A stretch of DNA of 64,000 nucleotides, taken from contig CM018689.1 in the NCBI GenBank assembly GCA_009363875.1, positions 1,898,501 to 1,962,500 on the forward strand, given 5' to 3'. The position numbers and the translations under genes were made by a program. This document shows positions 45,593 through 58,918 of this stretch, in pieces. Numbering within the stretch: the stretch's first letter is position 1; each line of letters begins with the position of its first letter. Source of the DNA: Mikania micrantha (Eukaryota; Streptophyta; Magnoliopsida; Asterales; Asteraceae). The notes beneath the pieces were generated by a model that saw only the letters and a list, made by a program, of their open reading frames with translations, did not search any database and was not told where the DNA came from.

Positions 45593-46080
45593 CATGGTAC
45601 CTATCATACGATTTCTTGAGGTCAATGGACACCATATATAGATCTATCTTCTTCTCTCTATATTTCTCCATCAGCCTTCTTAGGAGGTGTATCGCGTGTG
45701 TTGTGGACCGTCCTGGAATAAATCCAAATTTATTCACATTTACTTGGGTTTCTCTCCTCAATCTCGTCTTTATCACTCTTTCCTAGAGTTTCATACTATA
45801 ACTCAACAACTTAATCCCCCTTAATTTCTGCAACATTGGGCATCTCTTTTATTCTTGTATATGGGTATTAAAACAATACTTATCCACTAGTCTGGCATCT
45901 TACCGGTTTTAAGTATAGTGCTGAACATCATTATCAACCACCCCATCCTTCATCATCTAAGCATTTCCATACTTCAATAGGAATGTCATTTGGTCCCACC
46001 GCTTTCCTCCTACCCATCCTCGTGAGAGCTCTATACAACTCTTGAAGAGACTCATTTGTAAGATTTTAAAAAACCTCCAT
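45593..46080 (-). pseudogene. RTE-clade LINE reverse transcriptase, N-terminal half
   Basis: Minus-strand reading: GRRKAVGPNDIPIEVWKCL, VIKTRLRRETQVNVNKFGFI, PGRSTTHAIHLLRRLMEKYR and MVSIDLKKSYDR (catalytic Asp). Joining this to 36492-35715 gives RTE order across the copia insertion. Stops are present near 45780-45960. The 5' end of the LINE is missing or overwritten by the next element. Confidence 0.87.
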
Positions 46081-46084
46081 GGCT

Positions 46085-46963
46085 ACCGACTGGAGTAAGA
46101 AGACAACTCTGGTATTACCAGCTGTCCTTGATCAAACAAAAGCTGATCCACAAACAAGAAATCAGGAACGGATGTGGGATCTTCTTGCAATTTATTAATC
46201 AGCTCGCTTGTAATTTTTTATTTTTGTAATCCTGATTTGATGTCGGCCACCTTAACACCATAAGGGACGACAAGAGCTAACAATATCTTTGAGTTGGGTC
46301 TGCGAGACAGGGCATTCCCCCTTGTTCTCTTTCCCAATCTTATGAATGATAGAAAAATCAAAAGGCATGAGTTTTAGTAGCAGCCTTTGCTGCTCAGTAG
46401 TGATAATTTGCTGCTTCAGTAAGAACTTTAGGGTATAATGATCTATGCGAATAAGAAAGTAATGGCTCCATTTTTGAACTGCTAGAACTAGCACCAACAG
46501 CTGCCTATTGTAAGCTAATTTATACATGTTCGAAAGAGAGAATCATGTACTAAAACAGGCCTTGAGGTGGTCTTCCTGTGATAGTCTTGCTCTACTCCCT
46601 CTGATGACGCATTATAAAGGATCTTTAGAAATCCTGTAATCTTAACACAGGCGTAGTCAGCCGTGCTTGTTTCAGGTCATTAAAGGCCTTAAGAGCTGTT
46701 CCTACCAGAAGAACCCATCTTTCTTGGTCAATGCAGTAAGTGGTCAGGCTATAAGTCCGTAATTTCGGACAAAACACCTATGATAACCGGTTAGCCCGAG
46801 GAAACTTCTCACCTCTTCTACTGTTGTTAGAATGGTCGATGACTTTACTGCTAAAATCTTCTCTTCCTCAACAATAACTCCATCCGAGCTGATTACTTGT
46901 CCCACAAACTCCACTTGTGCTAAAGCAAAACAACACTTCGATAATTTGGCAAAGAATCAGTTT
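46085..46963 (-). pseudogene. Ty3/gypsy RT/RNase H remnant
   Basis: 46527-46252 on the minus strand reads LLVLVLAVQKWSHYFLIRID, LKFLLKQQIITTEQQRLLLK and FDFSIIHKIGKENKG. This is the RNase H of a chromovirus of Reina-like type. 46560-46960 holds broken RT/connection sequence (VEFVGQVISSDGV, FLGLTGYHRCFVRNYGL-like). No LTR was recognised. Confidence 0.7.
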
Positions 46964-49283
46964 TCATGCCGCAACTTTAGGGCCTATTTTAGGTGAGAAT
47001 TGTGCTGCTCCAACCTTTTGATTCTTTCCATAGAATAATTCAATAGGTACTGAACTTGTAGAGACTTGTTCCAAAGATCCATTTGGAACATAAGGTTCAC
47101 AGTTTGAATTTAACTTTGAACCTGTCTCTTTAGTGATTGTGGAACAAAATTTGTTTTCTTTTTCTTTTGAAGGAGCGACATTTGTTTTCAAGACACAATC
47201 ATCAGCAGATTTAATAAACTATCTTGAAATTTGGAATCATTTCACTAGGTTTAATACTAATTGTCTTAAAATTGCCAGCATAGTCAATTTTAGGAACGAA
47301 AAACTTTGAATTATTCAACACAACAGGGTAATTTGTGCTCTTCCTAGCACTTCATTCCACCTTCTCATCAACATGATCTAAATTACATAAATTTTCCACA
47401 CATATCTCAGAATCATCAGAATAGTTCATATCTTTTAATTCAGGATCAATTGTGAGTGAAACCGGTTTGTTTGAATCAAATGAGAATTTATTTCCAAGAT
47501 CTGACTTTGAGATCAAATCATCAAAAAATTTGTTGAATCTTTGCATGCTTGAGTAATTATGGTTAAAAGGAGGTTCAACCTTGCTATAACCAAGTCCATT
47601 GATTCTCTTGCCACGATATTGAGCATTCAGCATGCCAGCAACCAAATTACTTGAATAATCATATTTCTCAACAGTTATTATAGTTTTTAACAAATTAGTT
47701 TTAACTTGATTTAACTCTAAGGTTATCTCATCTATTATGCTTTTGGTAGCACGTAATGAGATTCCTTATCACTTAAAATTTCTTTATGTTTTGAAATATC
47801 AAGTCTCTCAGCATCAAGTTTTCTTTTAAAAATTGCCTCATTCTTAAGAAATTTTGAGTTAAAGTAATTTAATTTGGTTACTTCTTTGATCAATGTCTCA
47901 TTATGTTTTCTATAATTGAAAAATTTTCAATGCAAGTAGATGAGCATAAATGTTGAGTTACCTCATATTTCTTCTCATCCACCTCTACCATGAAATCATG
48001 ACTCAACGTCATCTCCAAATCCTGAACCTGATCACTACAATCATAAGAGTCTGTCTCCTAAGTGACTAAATCCTTGGAAGTTCCAGCACCGGTGGATTCT
48101 TCAGGTTTCTTTTCAGCCTCCTTCCCTATCTTGGGCATCTTGCATTCCCTAGAAAAGTGTCCGGCCTGATCACAGTTGTAGCACTGGAGTTTAGACTTGT
48201 CGAATCCCAATTTCCTTCCAGGGTTTTTCCCAAAACTATTTCGTCCATACTTCTTGATGAACTTCTTTGCCCTAAAGCCATTGCCATCTGCCATGCAAAA
48301 TCCATTTCCTCCACATCAGCAGGATTGATCTATTCCAGGTTACCCTGAGTTAGACTTGTAGGTGCAAGTTCCCCTGCAAGGAAGGCATTGTAGTACTTCA
48401 TAAAGCTCTTAAATAACATTAGATTTTCTTCACCTTCAACTCCGATATTTGGCACATAATGACCTTGACCTGAAGAAATGAAAGCAATTTCATATGGAAT
48501 TGAATGAGAAGTAGAAGCATGGTGGTTCATTGTTGAGATTAAGGCTGCGTTCTCTGTAGTTGGAATGATTCCCATTGAGCTAGCATGATTCAAGGATGTT
48601 TGCTTATCATCCATATCATATGAATTGATAATGGATATGAGCTCACTCAAGGATGTCTTGTACATATCCTTGGTTCTTTTGATGGTGGTACAGTTGGAGT
48701 TCTAGTTGAATGGCAATGAGTTTAGTAGCTTCTTGCTCACCTCACCCTTGGTCATTTCAATGCCATCACTTGTTAACTCAATCATAAGATGGGTGAATCT
48801 GTTGAGTTGTGCTTCCAATGTCTCACCTTTGATGTGATTAAACATGTTGAACCTTTGTCTCAGCATATCCTTCCGACTCTCTCTCATGTCCTCATTACCC
48901 TCGAATCTCTCAACTCAGGCATCCCAAAGTTCCTTTGTTGTTTTGTGCTCTTTAAATCCATGAGCAACATCAGTGGATAATGCCATAGTGATTGAAGCAT
49001 AAGGTTTGCCATCCTTCTCCTTGAGGAGTATATCATTTTCAGTGAATAACTCTTGATCTTTAGGAATTAATCCTTTGAATTCATTCTCATACATAGGAAC
49101 ATATGGTCCTTCTTTGATTGACCTCCATAGCTTTGAATCAGTGCATGTGATGAATGATTGAAATCTGAACTTCCATTCTTAGAAGTTATCTCCTGAAACA
49201 AACCTAGGACGCTTCGTGCCTGTTTCAATCTCATTGTCCAGGTTCAGTAAGTTGGACAAGTTGCTAAGGTTCTTGGCAGCCAT
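46964..49283 (-). pseudogene. Copia long-gag gene, minus copy (broken)
   Basis: Starts MAAKNLSNLSNLLNLDNEIE at 49283. Continues through the UBN2-type gag (KELWDA, RQRFNMFNHIKGETLEAQLN, KGEVSKKLLNSLPFN, SLSELISIINSYDMDDKQ), a CCHC knuckle CYNCDQAGHFSREC (about 48185-48145) and a coiled-coil-like lysine/glutamate-rich stretch (about 47940-47640). It ends in NSNCEPYVPNGSLEQVSTSS and FYGKNQKV. Compared with the plus copy it lacks the second knuckle. Stops occur near 49180, 48915, 48701 and 48340. No pol follows. Confidence 0.85.
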
Positions 49284-50045
49284 GTACACGAAATATAGGG
49301 TATACGAAGTTGTTGAAGTATATGAAGCTCCAAGTATACACTTATCATAAGTACCCAAAGTGAGTAAGTACATGAACCTAAAAGATCACGAAACTTGAAG
49401 TACACAAAGAGCAGAGTAACCGAAGTCCAAGGTTCACGAAGCTGAAGTGCACGAAGGTGAAAGTACCCGAAATTTGGGTTCACAAAAATCTTAAAGGATA
49501 TCCAGATGAATTTTCTTCAAGATTTGAGCCCCAAATTGATTGAGTAGATTCCCAATGCCAAGATGAACACGAAAGTATGAAACTTGATGCAAAAAGCTTG
49601 TACCTTGATACCAAAAAGAGCTCCAAAGCTCTGATCCCACTTGTAGGTCCCAAAGCTGAACAAGATATCAACTTTACACTAGCAAACATCATCAAAATAA
49701 CTTTTATTATGTGTGGAATCCAGAATAGAAGAAGAAACAAGTGTTTTGCATATATAAAGTCGTTAACTTTACAAGGAGTGACCAATATGTCTAGGAACAA
49801 TGCCGTGGGATTTGAAACCTAGACAAGTATACTATGCATCTATTTATACTAATCCAGGAGTACACGAAATGTAAAGTACACAAAATAGAAAAGTACATAA
49901 GAACCAAAAGTATACGAACACAAAGTACACGAAAATTGGTCAGCTGGAGTCTAGTTTTGATCTAATCTTGATTTTTTCAGTCTCTTGTTTTTCATTGGGA
50001 TCTACACTCATCATCACGAAAATTGGTCAGCTGGAGTCTAGTTTG
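49284..50045 (-). repeat. 5' leader and LTR region of minus gag-only copia
   Basis: The minus strand shows AAGTGGGATCAGAGC near 49636-49650 (primer-site-like), TAGTATAAATAGATG near 49837-49851 (TATA) and many TTCGTGTACTT-like words. The word CACGAAAATTGGTCAGCTGG occurs twice (about 49928 and 50015). Exact LTR ends are not resolved. Confidence 0.5.
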
Positions 50046-51189
50046 GTTCCAAGTCCTGCCATTCAAATGGATCAATTAACTCTAACAAAAACAACAAATA
50101 TTTATCAATCGAGAACTACTATATGAAATCCAACAATTACGCGAACTCAGTCAAACCCGAGACCGCAACCTTTACCACTTTTTTGACAATCATAAAATGG
50201 ATGCAACTATGGACAAACCAAGACGAAGATACCATATCACAATTCCTTATTTGACAATTCCTAATTAACAGACACATAATGTAACATAACTATAAACAAT
50301 CTATTCAAAACACCGGATATGAGCACTTATTCACAATCTTCATATCTTCAAATTATTTACAAACCACCCATGTTAAACAAAAACACAAGGGAGAATGGCC
50401 GAATAAAAAAACAAAAATCACATGCAATGGTGTTACTAAATCAAATTTAGCCCTAATTAACTCATATAACATGTAAAATCAGACTTAAACAAAACAAAAA
50501 AAATTAGATTAACTCATAAAATTTGGCATGACCCTCATCATCATGAATATAATTCGTATGTCTGGATCGAAGTCCCGCCATTCAAATGGAACCCTAAATC
50601 CAAGATAACATGTAAAAACGCGATTAGGAACCCTAAATCACATGTATATGCGGACGAATTGATGTTGCTATCGGCGATTAAGAACCCTAAATCTAATGCA
50701 GTGCTGAATGACGATTAGGAACCCTAAAAATTGGCGCTTTTCTGATCATGAGATTTCAAATCATTGCTCCCATGCTGCTGTCATTCATCGTTGCTTGTGT
50801 GCAATTATGAACACCATATACGATGAAGTAGAAGTCGATGATTACGAGCCCTAAAAAATCTGTGTGCCTCTACTGCTAAGCTTTTCCAATGGATGCTCCC
50901 CTTCTCCGATGAAGTATATGTCTTCAATGAAGTATTATATTCGAATGGATGCTCCGTGCACCTCTTCTACTAGATTTCGAACAGCCATTCTCCTCTGTTA
51001 CTAAGCTTTTCAATTACATTTACTTTATGGTGGTAAAAAGGTAGAGAGAGAATTGAGGAATTCTTTTAAAAGACAGAGAGATCTGACATGCATACAAAAA
51101 TAGGATTTTACAAAAATACCCTTCTCAAATTAAAACCTTGTAGAGCCCATCCAGATGATAAAGACTGACAAAATCAACACCGAACAAAG
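50046..51189. other. Spacer between the inverted gag-only copias
   Basis: AT-rich. Repeated words such as CCGCCATTCAAATGGA, AACCCTAAAT and GGATGCTCC occur. No ORF of note. It may be an old DNA element, but no termini were found. Confidence 0.35.
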
Positions 51190-52015
51190 CTGAAGATCAA
51201 GTTTGACTATTTTCGTGTACTTTGACTTTCGAGTACTTTTGTATTTCGTTAACTTTTGTATTTCGTGTACATAGGTTTCGTGTACTGCTAGACTAGTATA
51301 AATAGACGTACAATCAACTGGTCTTGGTTAGAATCCCGAGGTAAAACGTTTCCAGACGTATTGAAGCTACCTTGTAAAGTTCACGTTTTTTATCAATAGA
51401 AATTCACTTTTCTATCTTCTATTCCGAATTCCGCACACTATAGAAGACATTTGATACTACTTTGATAGATAAAGTTTGAGTCTTGACAAGCTAGGGACCT
51501 GCAAGTTGTATAAGAGTTTTGGAGCTCTTTTCAGCATCAAGGTAACAACTTTTCATCTCAAGTTCACGAATTTATTATTCATCTCTACATTGGGAAGCTA
51601 CTCTACAAATTTGAGGTTCAGAATTTTGAAGAAAATTCTTCTGGATATTCGGGTACTTCTCATTCATAAAATTTGGCTTTTGTGATCTTTGGGCTTCAGT
51701 TACTATGAGCTTCGTGTACCTTCAGCTTTGTATACTTTAGTTTTGGTTACTTTGAATTCGTGAACTTCAGCTTCGTGTTCTTAGTCTTCGGTTACTTTGA
51801 GATCGTGTACTTCAGTCTTTGATCACTTCTGTCAAGTTCGTATACTTCAATCTTTGGTTATTTCCTGCTGATTTCGTGCACTTGGAGTTCGTATTCTTCA
51901 TTTCGATTAATTGGGAGACTTCGAATACTTATGTGACTTCGAGTACTCTCTGGATTTCGAGTATTTCAAAATTTTCGAATACTTGGTCTTCGACTATCTT
52001 TGAGTTTTCGCGAAC
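51190..52015 (+). repeat. LTR and 5' leader of plus gag-only copia
   Basis: TATA at 51294-51303 (AGTATAAATAGACG context), then a leader. From 51690 to 52015 a degenerate array of TTCGTGTACTTCAG-like words (TTCGTATACTTC, TTCGTGCACTTGG, TTCGAGTACTC and others) runs up to the ATG. The minus copy shows the same style of array. Confidence 0.5.
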
Positions 52016-54393
52016 ATGGCTGCCAAGAACCTCAGTAAATTGTCTAACCTGCTCAACTTGGATAATGCGATTGGAACGGGCACTAAGCCTCCTAGGCCTG
52101 TTTCTGGAGACAACTTCCAAGATTAGAAATTAAGATTCCAATCATTCATCAAGTATACTGACCCCAAGCTATGGAGATCTATTGTGGAAGGGCCATATGT
52201 CCCTATGTATGAGAGTGAGCTCAACGGTCTAATCCCGAAAGATCCAGAGTTGTTCACCGAGAACGATAAACTCCTATGGGAGAAAGATGATAAGGCATAT
52301 GCTTCAATTACCACGGCATTATCCACAGAAGTTGCTCATGGTTTCAAAGAACACAAAACAACCAAGGAGTTGTGGGATGCATTGGTGGAAAGGTTTGAAG
52401 GAAATAAGGACATAAGGGAGAGCCGGAAAGAAATGTAAAGACAAAGGTTTAACATGTTCAATCACATCAAAGGTGAGACATTAGAGGCACAACTAAACTG
52501 ATTCACCTATCTGATGACTGAGCTAGCTAGTGCTGGAATTGAAATGACCAAGGGTGAGGTCAACAAGAAGCTGCTAAATTCTCTTCCTTACAATTGGAAC
52601 TCCAATTGTACTACCATCAAGAGAACTAAAGAAATGTACAAGACCACCCTGAGTGAGCTTATCTCCATCATAAACTCTTATGACATGGATGACAAACAGA
52701 GAGCACTGAATGATGCAAGCTTAATGGGAATTACTCCGGAAACAGAGAATGCAGCTCTTGTCTCCACAATGAATTATCAAGCATTTGGAGCTCAATCTGT
52801 TCCATATGAGACTGCTTTCCTCTCCTTAGGACAAGCTCATTTTGTGTCCAAAGTCAGTGCTGAAGGAAAAGAGAATATGCTGCTACTCAAGGGTTTCATG
52901 AACTATAATGCCTGCATTGCAGGAGAACTGGCACTTGCAAATTTGGCTCAGGATAACTTGGAACAAATCAATCCTACAGATGTTGAGGAGATGGGCATTG
53001 CCTAGCAGATGGCAATGGCGGTTTTCAAAGCCAAGAAGTTTATCAAACTGAAATACTTTAATGTTCGAGCTCCATGCATTGATCAAAGAAGTAGCCAAAC
53101 TGAAATACTTTAACTCAGAGTTTCTTAAAAATGAAGATGTTTTTAAAAGAAAACTTAAGGCTGAGAGACGTGACATTTCAAAATTAAAGGAACTTTTGAT
53201 TGATAAGGAGTCTAACTATCGAGATGCCAGGCGCAGAATCGATGAGATTACATTAGAGTTGAATCAGGTTAAAACTGAATTTTCTAACACCAAAGCCAAA
53301 GTTGAAAATGTTGATTATTCAAGTAACTTGGTTTCCAACATGATCAATGTTCAGTATCGGGGGAAGAGGTTAACATGTATTGGTTATAGTGAGGTGGAAC
53401 CTCCTTTTAACCACAATTATTCGACCATGCCAAAAATCAACACATTTGTTGATGACTTACTTTCAAAGTCAAATCTTGCTCACGAATTCTCAACTGAACC
53501 TGTTCCACTTACGATTGATCCTGAATTAAAAAATATGAACTATTCTAATGATTCTGAGTTATGTGCAGAAAATTTAAGTTCTTCACGTTAGGTTGATGAA
53601 AAGGAGGAAAGAAGTGATGGGAAGAGCACACATTGTTTTGTTGTGTCGAACAAGTCAAAATTTTCAGTTCCAAAAATTGACAATGTTGGAAAATTTGAAA
53701 CAATCAATATAAAGCCTAATGAAATGATTCAAAATTTTAAGACTAAATCTGTTAAAACTGATGCTAATTTTGAAAACTAATGTGTTAAAAACCAAGGCTT
53801 CCCTTTGAAAAGAAAATGAAAACAAAGTTGATTCCACAATCACAAAAGAGACGGGTTCAAAGTTAAATCATAACTGTGAACCTTATGTTCCAAATGGGTC
53901 ATTGGAACAAGTCTCTACAAGTTCATATACGGGTTTCAGTGATTGTCATGTAAAACTTTTTGACCCAAATGAGTTTTATCAAAAGGTTTGTTGTTACACA
54001 TGTGGGAAACACGGCCACATTGCCAGACATTGTCTGCATAGACATACTGAGTTCTTCTATGGGAAGAATCAGTAGGTCATACCTAAGGCTAAACCAATCA
54101 GTAAACCAAAAAGGATTGAAAAATCCTCCAAGCCTAAGGTGAAACAACAAAAGAAAGCTCGGAATCATGATCCTGTGAGATCTAATAAAAGGGCAAAACA
54201 AAAGCACAATGATTTTCAACAACAATATAAAACAAAAGTTTCTAAATCTGAGATCAAAAATTTTTGAAAAAGAAAATCACCAGTAAAACTAAAACCAACT
54301 AATTCTGGTAGGGTGAATAACCCCAAGAGCCCAATCAAAGTTGACTCCAAAGTGCCTAAATCTGTAAGGATTTGGGTACCTGTTTCTCATTAA
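52016..54393 (+). pseudogene. Copia long-gag gene, plus copy (broken)
   Basis: Starts MAAKNLSKLSNLLNLDNAIG at 52016. UBN2-type gag: LWRSIVEGPYVPMYESELNG, KDPELFTENDKLLWEKDDKA, HKTTKELWDALVERFEGNKD and KGEVNKKLLNSLPYNWNSNC, plus an N-terminal-type extension. The first CCHC knuckle of the minus copy is missing at about 53005-53060. A coiled-coil stretch follows (KEVAKLKYFNSEFLKNEDVF, ISKLKELLIDKESNYRDARR). A second knuckle CCYTCGKHGHIARHC lies at 53992-54034, then a basic tail to KSVRIWVPVSH and TAA at 54391. Stops occur near 52123, 52436, 53003, 53589 and 54073. No protease, integrase or RT follows. Confidence 0.85.
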
Positions 54394-55678
54394 ATGTTTG
54401 TGTACCATGCAGGGACGACCGAATACCTGTTTCTCCAAAGTGCCTAAATCTATAAATTTTTTAGAATTTTTTAAATATTTATTATGCCATCCGATTCTTG
54501 AATCCGATTCAACCGGTCCGGCCAGTAACCAGTAAGACGTTCGGTTCGACGTCCTGTCAGGTTCGACGTCCGGTCCGGTTCTGAAAACATATATTATCAG
54601 TCAAACATTGTAATTGAAGGCTTAATCTTACTCTTTGATGGTTTCTAATAACTTGTAAGTGAGTTTAGTTTTCTATTTGATGTTGGTTTGAAGTTCACAT
54701 GATGAACAAGGTTGGGTTTGCATATGTGTTTAATGTAAACTCAATATATGAATCAGATTGGTCGGGTAAATGTTGCTTAAATCATGGTTTTGATGTTTCT
54801 GAAAAACACCTAAACTAATCTTTAGTAAAAGAAGATAATGAATGAAAAATGGATGGTTGATAGCAATCAAATGGTAGTGATAATTAATTAGTAAAATCAT
54901 GCACATAAAGTGTTTGTAAAAATGCTTGAAATAAAAAGTTTGATAAGTGTAGATTGAAACTATTTTGATTTCTGCACTGTTTTATAAAAATCATATAAAG
55001 TCAACAATACATTAGATTGAGGTGTTTTTTGTATTCTTAGAAAGATATTTGAGTATACTATATTTTGTATTTGAACAATATAAACTGATTTAGGTTGTAT
55101 GCGAGTCAAAATGATCGATTTCTATAGCTTGACAGAAAGTCCAGCATGCTTATAGACCTTATTTTTATTGTTGTGCTGATTTATGAAAAATCATATAAAA
55201 TCAATCAATAATCGTTTGGGCCATGTTTTTGGAATGCTTATTGAGTCTAATTTCTATAGATATTTAGAATGATAAAATATATGGATAGTAAGTACATGAA
55301 AACTGCAGTTCAAAACAACTTAACAGATTTTGTAAAAGCTGAATTTTTGGATAAAGGATGAATATGTTCTGTTCTTTGAAAAATCATATAAAATCGTATA
55401 AAAATCTGTAGAAATTGTACCTTATATGGTTGGAAAGCTCTTTTAGTCTACTAAAATATATATTTGAATACCAAAGGCTGAATAAAATCATAACTTGGTC
55501 AAATTTGACAATTACAGCAACAACTCAAAATTTTGCTACACTTAATTGTGACTCTTCTGAAATATGATAAAAATAAGAAATTGAGTAGGTATGATTTTGA
55601 ATAAGAATGAACACTAATATTACATCATATACATATAGAATGACATCCAATACGAAACCTTCAGGAGACTTTATGGTA
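54394..55678. other. AT-rich repeat DNA, gypsy-LTR-like
   Basis: 54490-54590 has CCGGTCCGGTTC-type words like those in hAT MITEs. From 54960, AAAAATCATATAAARTC recurs at about 54985, 55187 and 55378, a degenerate unit of about 195 bp. It also carries TTGGAAAGCTCTTTTAGTC. No coding signal. Confidence 0.4.
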
Positions 55679-58600
55679 GTACACCCGTCACAGACTTTAA
55701 ATATAAATACTTAAGTGTATTTATATAACAAATTAGGAAACAAAGTACAAAACAATGAAACAATGGTGATATCACATAATAAAATGAATGGAAACAACAC
55801 ATATATGACCATGTGTGTTGAAAACAAACACAACAATCGTCGCACAGATCTTTCGATAACAAGGATCGGACGATTGAACAAAATTGATCCATTTAAAACC
55901 ATGATCATGAGCAAGTACATAAATATACTCCTGAAAGATAAGTGGATATAAGAAGTAGCGATCTAACGGGAAAATACAAATGAATGGGAATCGTCATGTT
56001 GAAACCTACCGACGACTGTGAGGGTATCAATCATTAACAATAATCTGATATCGTTACAATAATGTTAAGCAAACATCGTATTCGTGTGGGTGACGATTCA
56101 TACGGATATATCTGTTGGTTTTTAAAATTTTAAATGATATTTGGTAAATAGAAAACCAAATCAGAAAGTGGAACTGACGACGGATTCGAATAGTTAGCGC
56201 TCTGTACGAATATGCGCGTAAATTGCGTTTTCTGACGAAACGATGAAAATAGATGTTTTCGAACTTTGAATTAATAAAAATAAAATAAAATAATATTTAT
56301 TAGGAATCACCACCTAAAAAGAATTAATTTAAACTATTTTATAAAAATTCTACATATTTAACGTAACATATCGAAATAATGTATTTTAAAAGAAACCGAT
56401 CGAGACTTAATACGCGTGTAAAAACCCAGACTATAAAAGCCTTTTCTTCCCCCCGCTTCCCCATTTCCAGCTTTTTCTTTCTCTCTCTAACTCAAGAAAA
56501 GCTCTCCTTTCTCTCTACTCTCTCTCTCTCTAAATCCTTTACACTCAACCTAAGCAAATCAACACCAAATTCGGTGTTCTTGGTGTCAAAATGACCCTCT
56601 CAACGAGTAGAACAAGGAAGTACAAAGGATCTGGACTTGGAATCATCTAAATCAAGGTAAAATGGAGCTTGGAGTTTCGTTTTTAGGGGTTTTCCTTAGA
56701 ACCGGATAGATGCACTTGTTAATCGGTTTTGAGTCATTAAACCACATAGAATATACATGGGAATGGGTTTAAAACACTTGGATTGAGTTGACATGAAGAT
56801 TGGTATATTGGACACACTAGCATGGACCTAGTTAATCACTAGTAACGACGGCCAAAGGTTAGGGAAGACTATAGTATCGATAGCTTCCTTGGGGCTGACA
56901 TTCATCCATCGAACTTGTTAAGTTCGATGGTTACCTGGACCCACCAACAGTCGATATTGGTAATTTCGACCAACCCAAGGATGTGGAGACTAGAATTCAT
57001 CGATACTAACCACCGAGATGACCAGGCTGCCGATATTAAGGGAGCTGTCGACACTAGTAGTATCGACAACCTCCCTTTGTATTTTTCTAAGTGTGGGTCA
57101 AACATAACACCATCAATACTATTCCAGCTCCTTTGATACTACTACTTGATGATTATCCAAGTAATCTAAGTCAAGATTCAGTAACATTAACCGACTAATG
57201 AGCTAAGGAAGTTGGATTTAAGGTGACAGGGTCGGAAATGAGCTAGTAGTGTTAACCGATTCATGATGCTCATCGATACTATCCCTTAACCGTCTATGCT
57301 AACTCAAATTCATCAACATGGTTATTTTAAGCTAATTCAAGTGAAAGGAACCACAAAACCCTTTATAAAAATCGAGTATAGGATCATGAAGTCGAATTTA
57401 AAAGCAATAGTATCGAAGGGTGTTTCATTAGGTTTTCCTAAGCGTTAGCCGACTTGAGAACCATAAATACTATCTTTAAACTTTTCTAAACACATATAAC
57501 TTATAAACTATATGTTTTTACTATCAAACTATGATTAAAACAACCACAATGAACGACAAGAAGTCATACAAGGAAATTGGATTAGATCCGACAAGGTTTA
57601 ATTCAATTTCTAAACTTATAAACTTGAAGGTTTTTATAACTTAAAATTAGATTTTTGTAACTTAAACATAATATTTTACTAAAATGTTTTAAACAATATC
57701 GTATAAATAAGTTTCTTTTATAAGATAAACCTAAGTTTTGTTATTGAAACATTATTAAAGCAAAAGAACTTTTTTATAAAATAAGCCTAACTTTCCTTAT
57801 AATCAAATACAATTTTCAAGACAACTAATTTCTTTGAATCTTAAAACATGTCTTTCAAAACACAAACCATGTTTTAATAAGCAAGTTTAGATGATGATGG
57901 GTAAGAAACTAATAAGAGTGGTATGATGAAGCACATAGTTTAAACCTAGTAATACATTAACGAAGTAATAGGCCACTTAGATCAAAACACTTACTCAAAA
58001 CATTTAAGTTTCAAACCTAACAAGAACCAAATTCGAATACTAGTAATGTTAAACACCAACTAATGAAACATAGGTTGAACACAATACAACTACAAACATC
58101 GAGCGCGAGCATTCTTGAAGTAAGTCAACAGTCTAACACATCACAGGTGAGCTCATTGCCCATTTTCAAATCTTTTTAATTTATAAATGTGGGGTTGAGA
58201 AGCATGCTTATATACTTTATTTTGAATATAAGATGTAAGATGTACGTAATGCTTTCCAATTTATGGTGTCATGATTACAAGTGTATGTGGGGTTTCAAAA
58301 ACTATTATGCTAAGTATCCAGGAACATCTAGGGTATCCCTTAGTGTTCATATGTTGGATTATTATCAAACTTAAAATGATTTCTAACAACTATTATGTTA
58401 GATTAAAATTATTTTCCTGAGATTACATTTTGAGAGCATATCAAGAACATTAGTGAAATATCCGAGAAATATCAAAGATAACACGTGCAAATGAAACAAG
58501 AATGAAACGAGACAAATCAAGACAAAAACAAGACGAAAGAAGAAGTCCTATACCTCAATAAGTCCTAGCTAGACTTTTGGTATGGGTCACATGTGTGATG

Positions 58601-58918
58601 ATATTTCCTGGATTCACTAAATAGTCTTGAACTCGAACCTAGAAGATTTTGTGCATTTTGTGTATTAACAGCATATGATCCAGAACATTTTGCAGATCAA
58701 GACAGAATTATATCATGTCTTTTGTTAGATTTAGGGTTAAATTATTGAACTTGAACCGATGTAATTTAAATTTGTAATTCTTAATGCATGTTTGGTTAGT
58801 CTTCTCAATTATATATCATGTGCTATGCATTCAATCTCATCACTATGATACGATCGCGCCCCGAGACCATTCTACCAGACAGGAAAGTCGATCCAGCCCG
58901 CCGGCTCGGGGTGTAACA
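55679..58918. mobile_element. Second copy of the solo-LTR family
   Basis: Diverged relative of 38693-43050 in the same orientation. It shares the GGGTGACGATTC.TACG words (56080-56230), TATAAAAG at 56432, a CT-rich leader (56470-56545), CAG/GTGAGCTCATTGCCC at 58144-58160 and the GC-rich end CGCGCCCCGAGACC...GGGGTGTAACA (58855-58918). The left boundary is uncertain; TACACCCGTCACAG at 55679 is a candidate start. No coding region. Confidence 0.6.
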
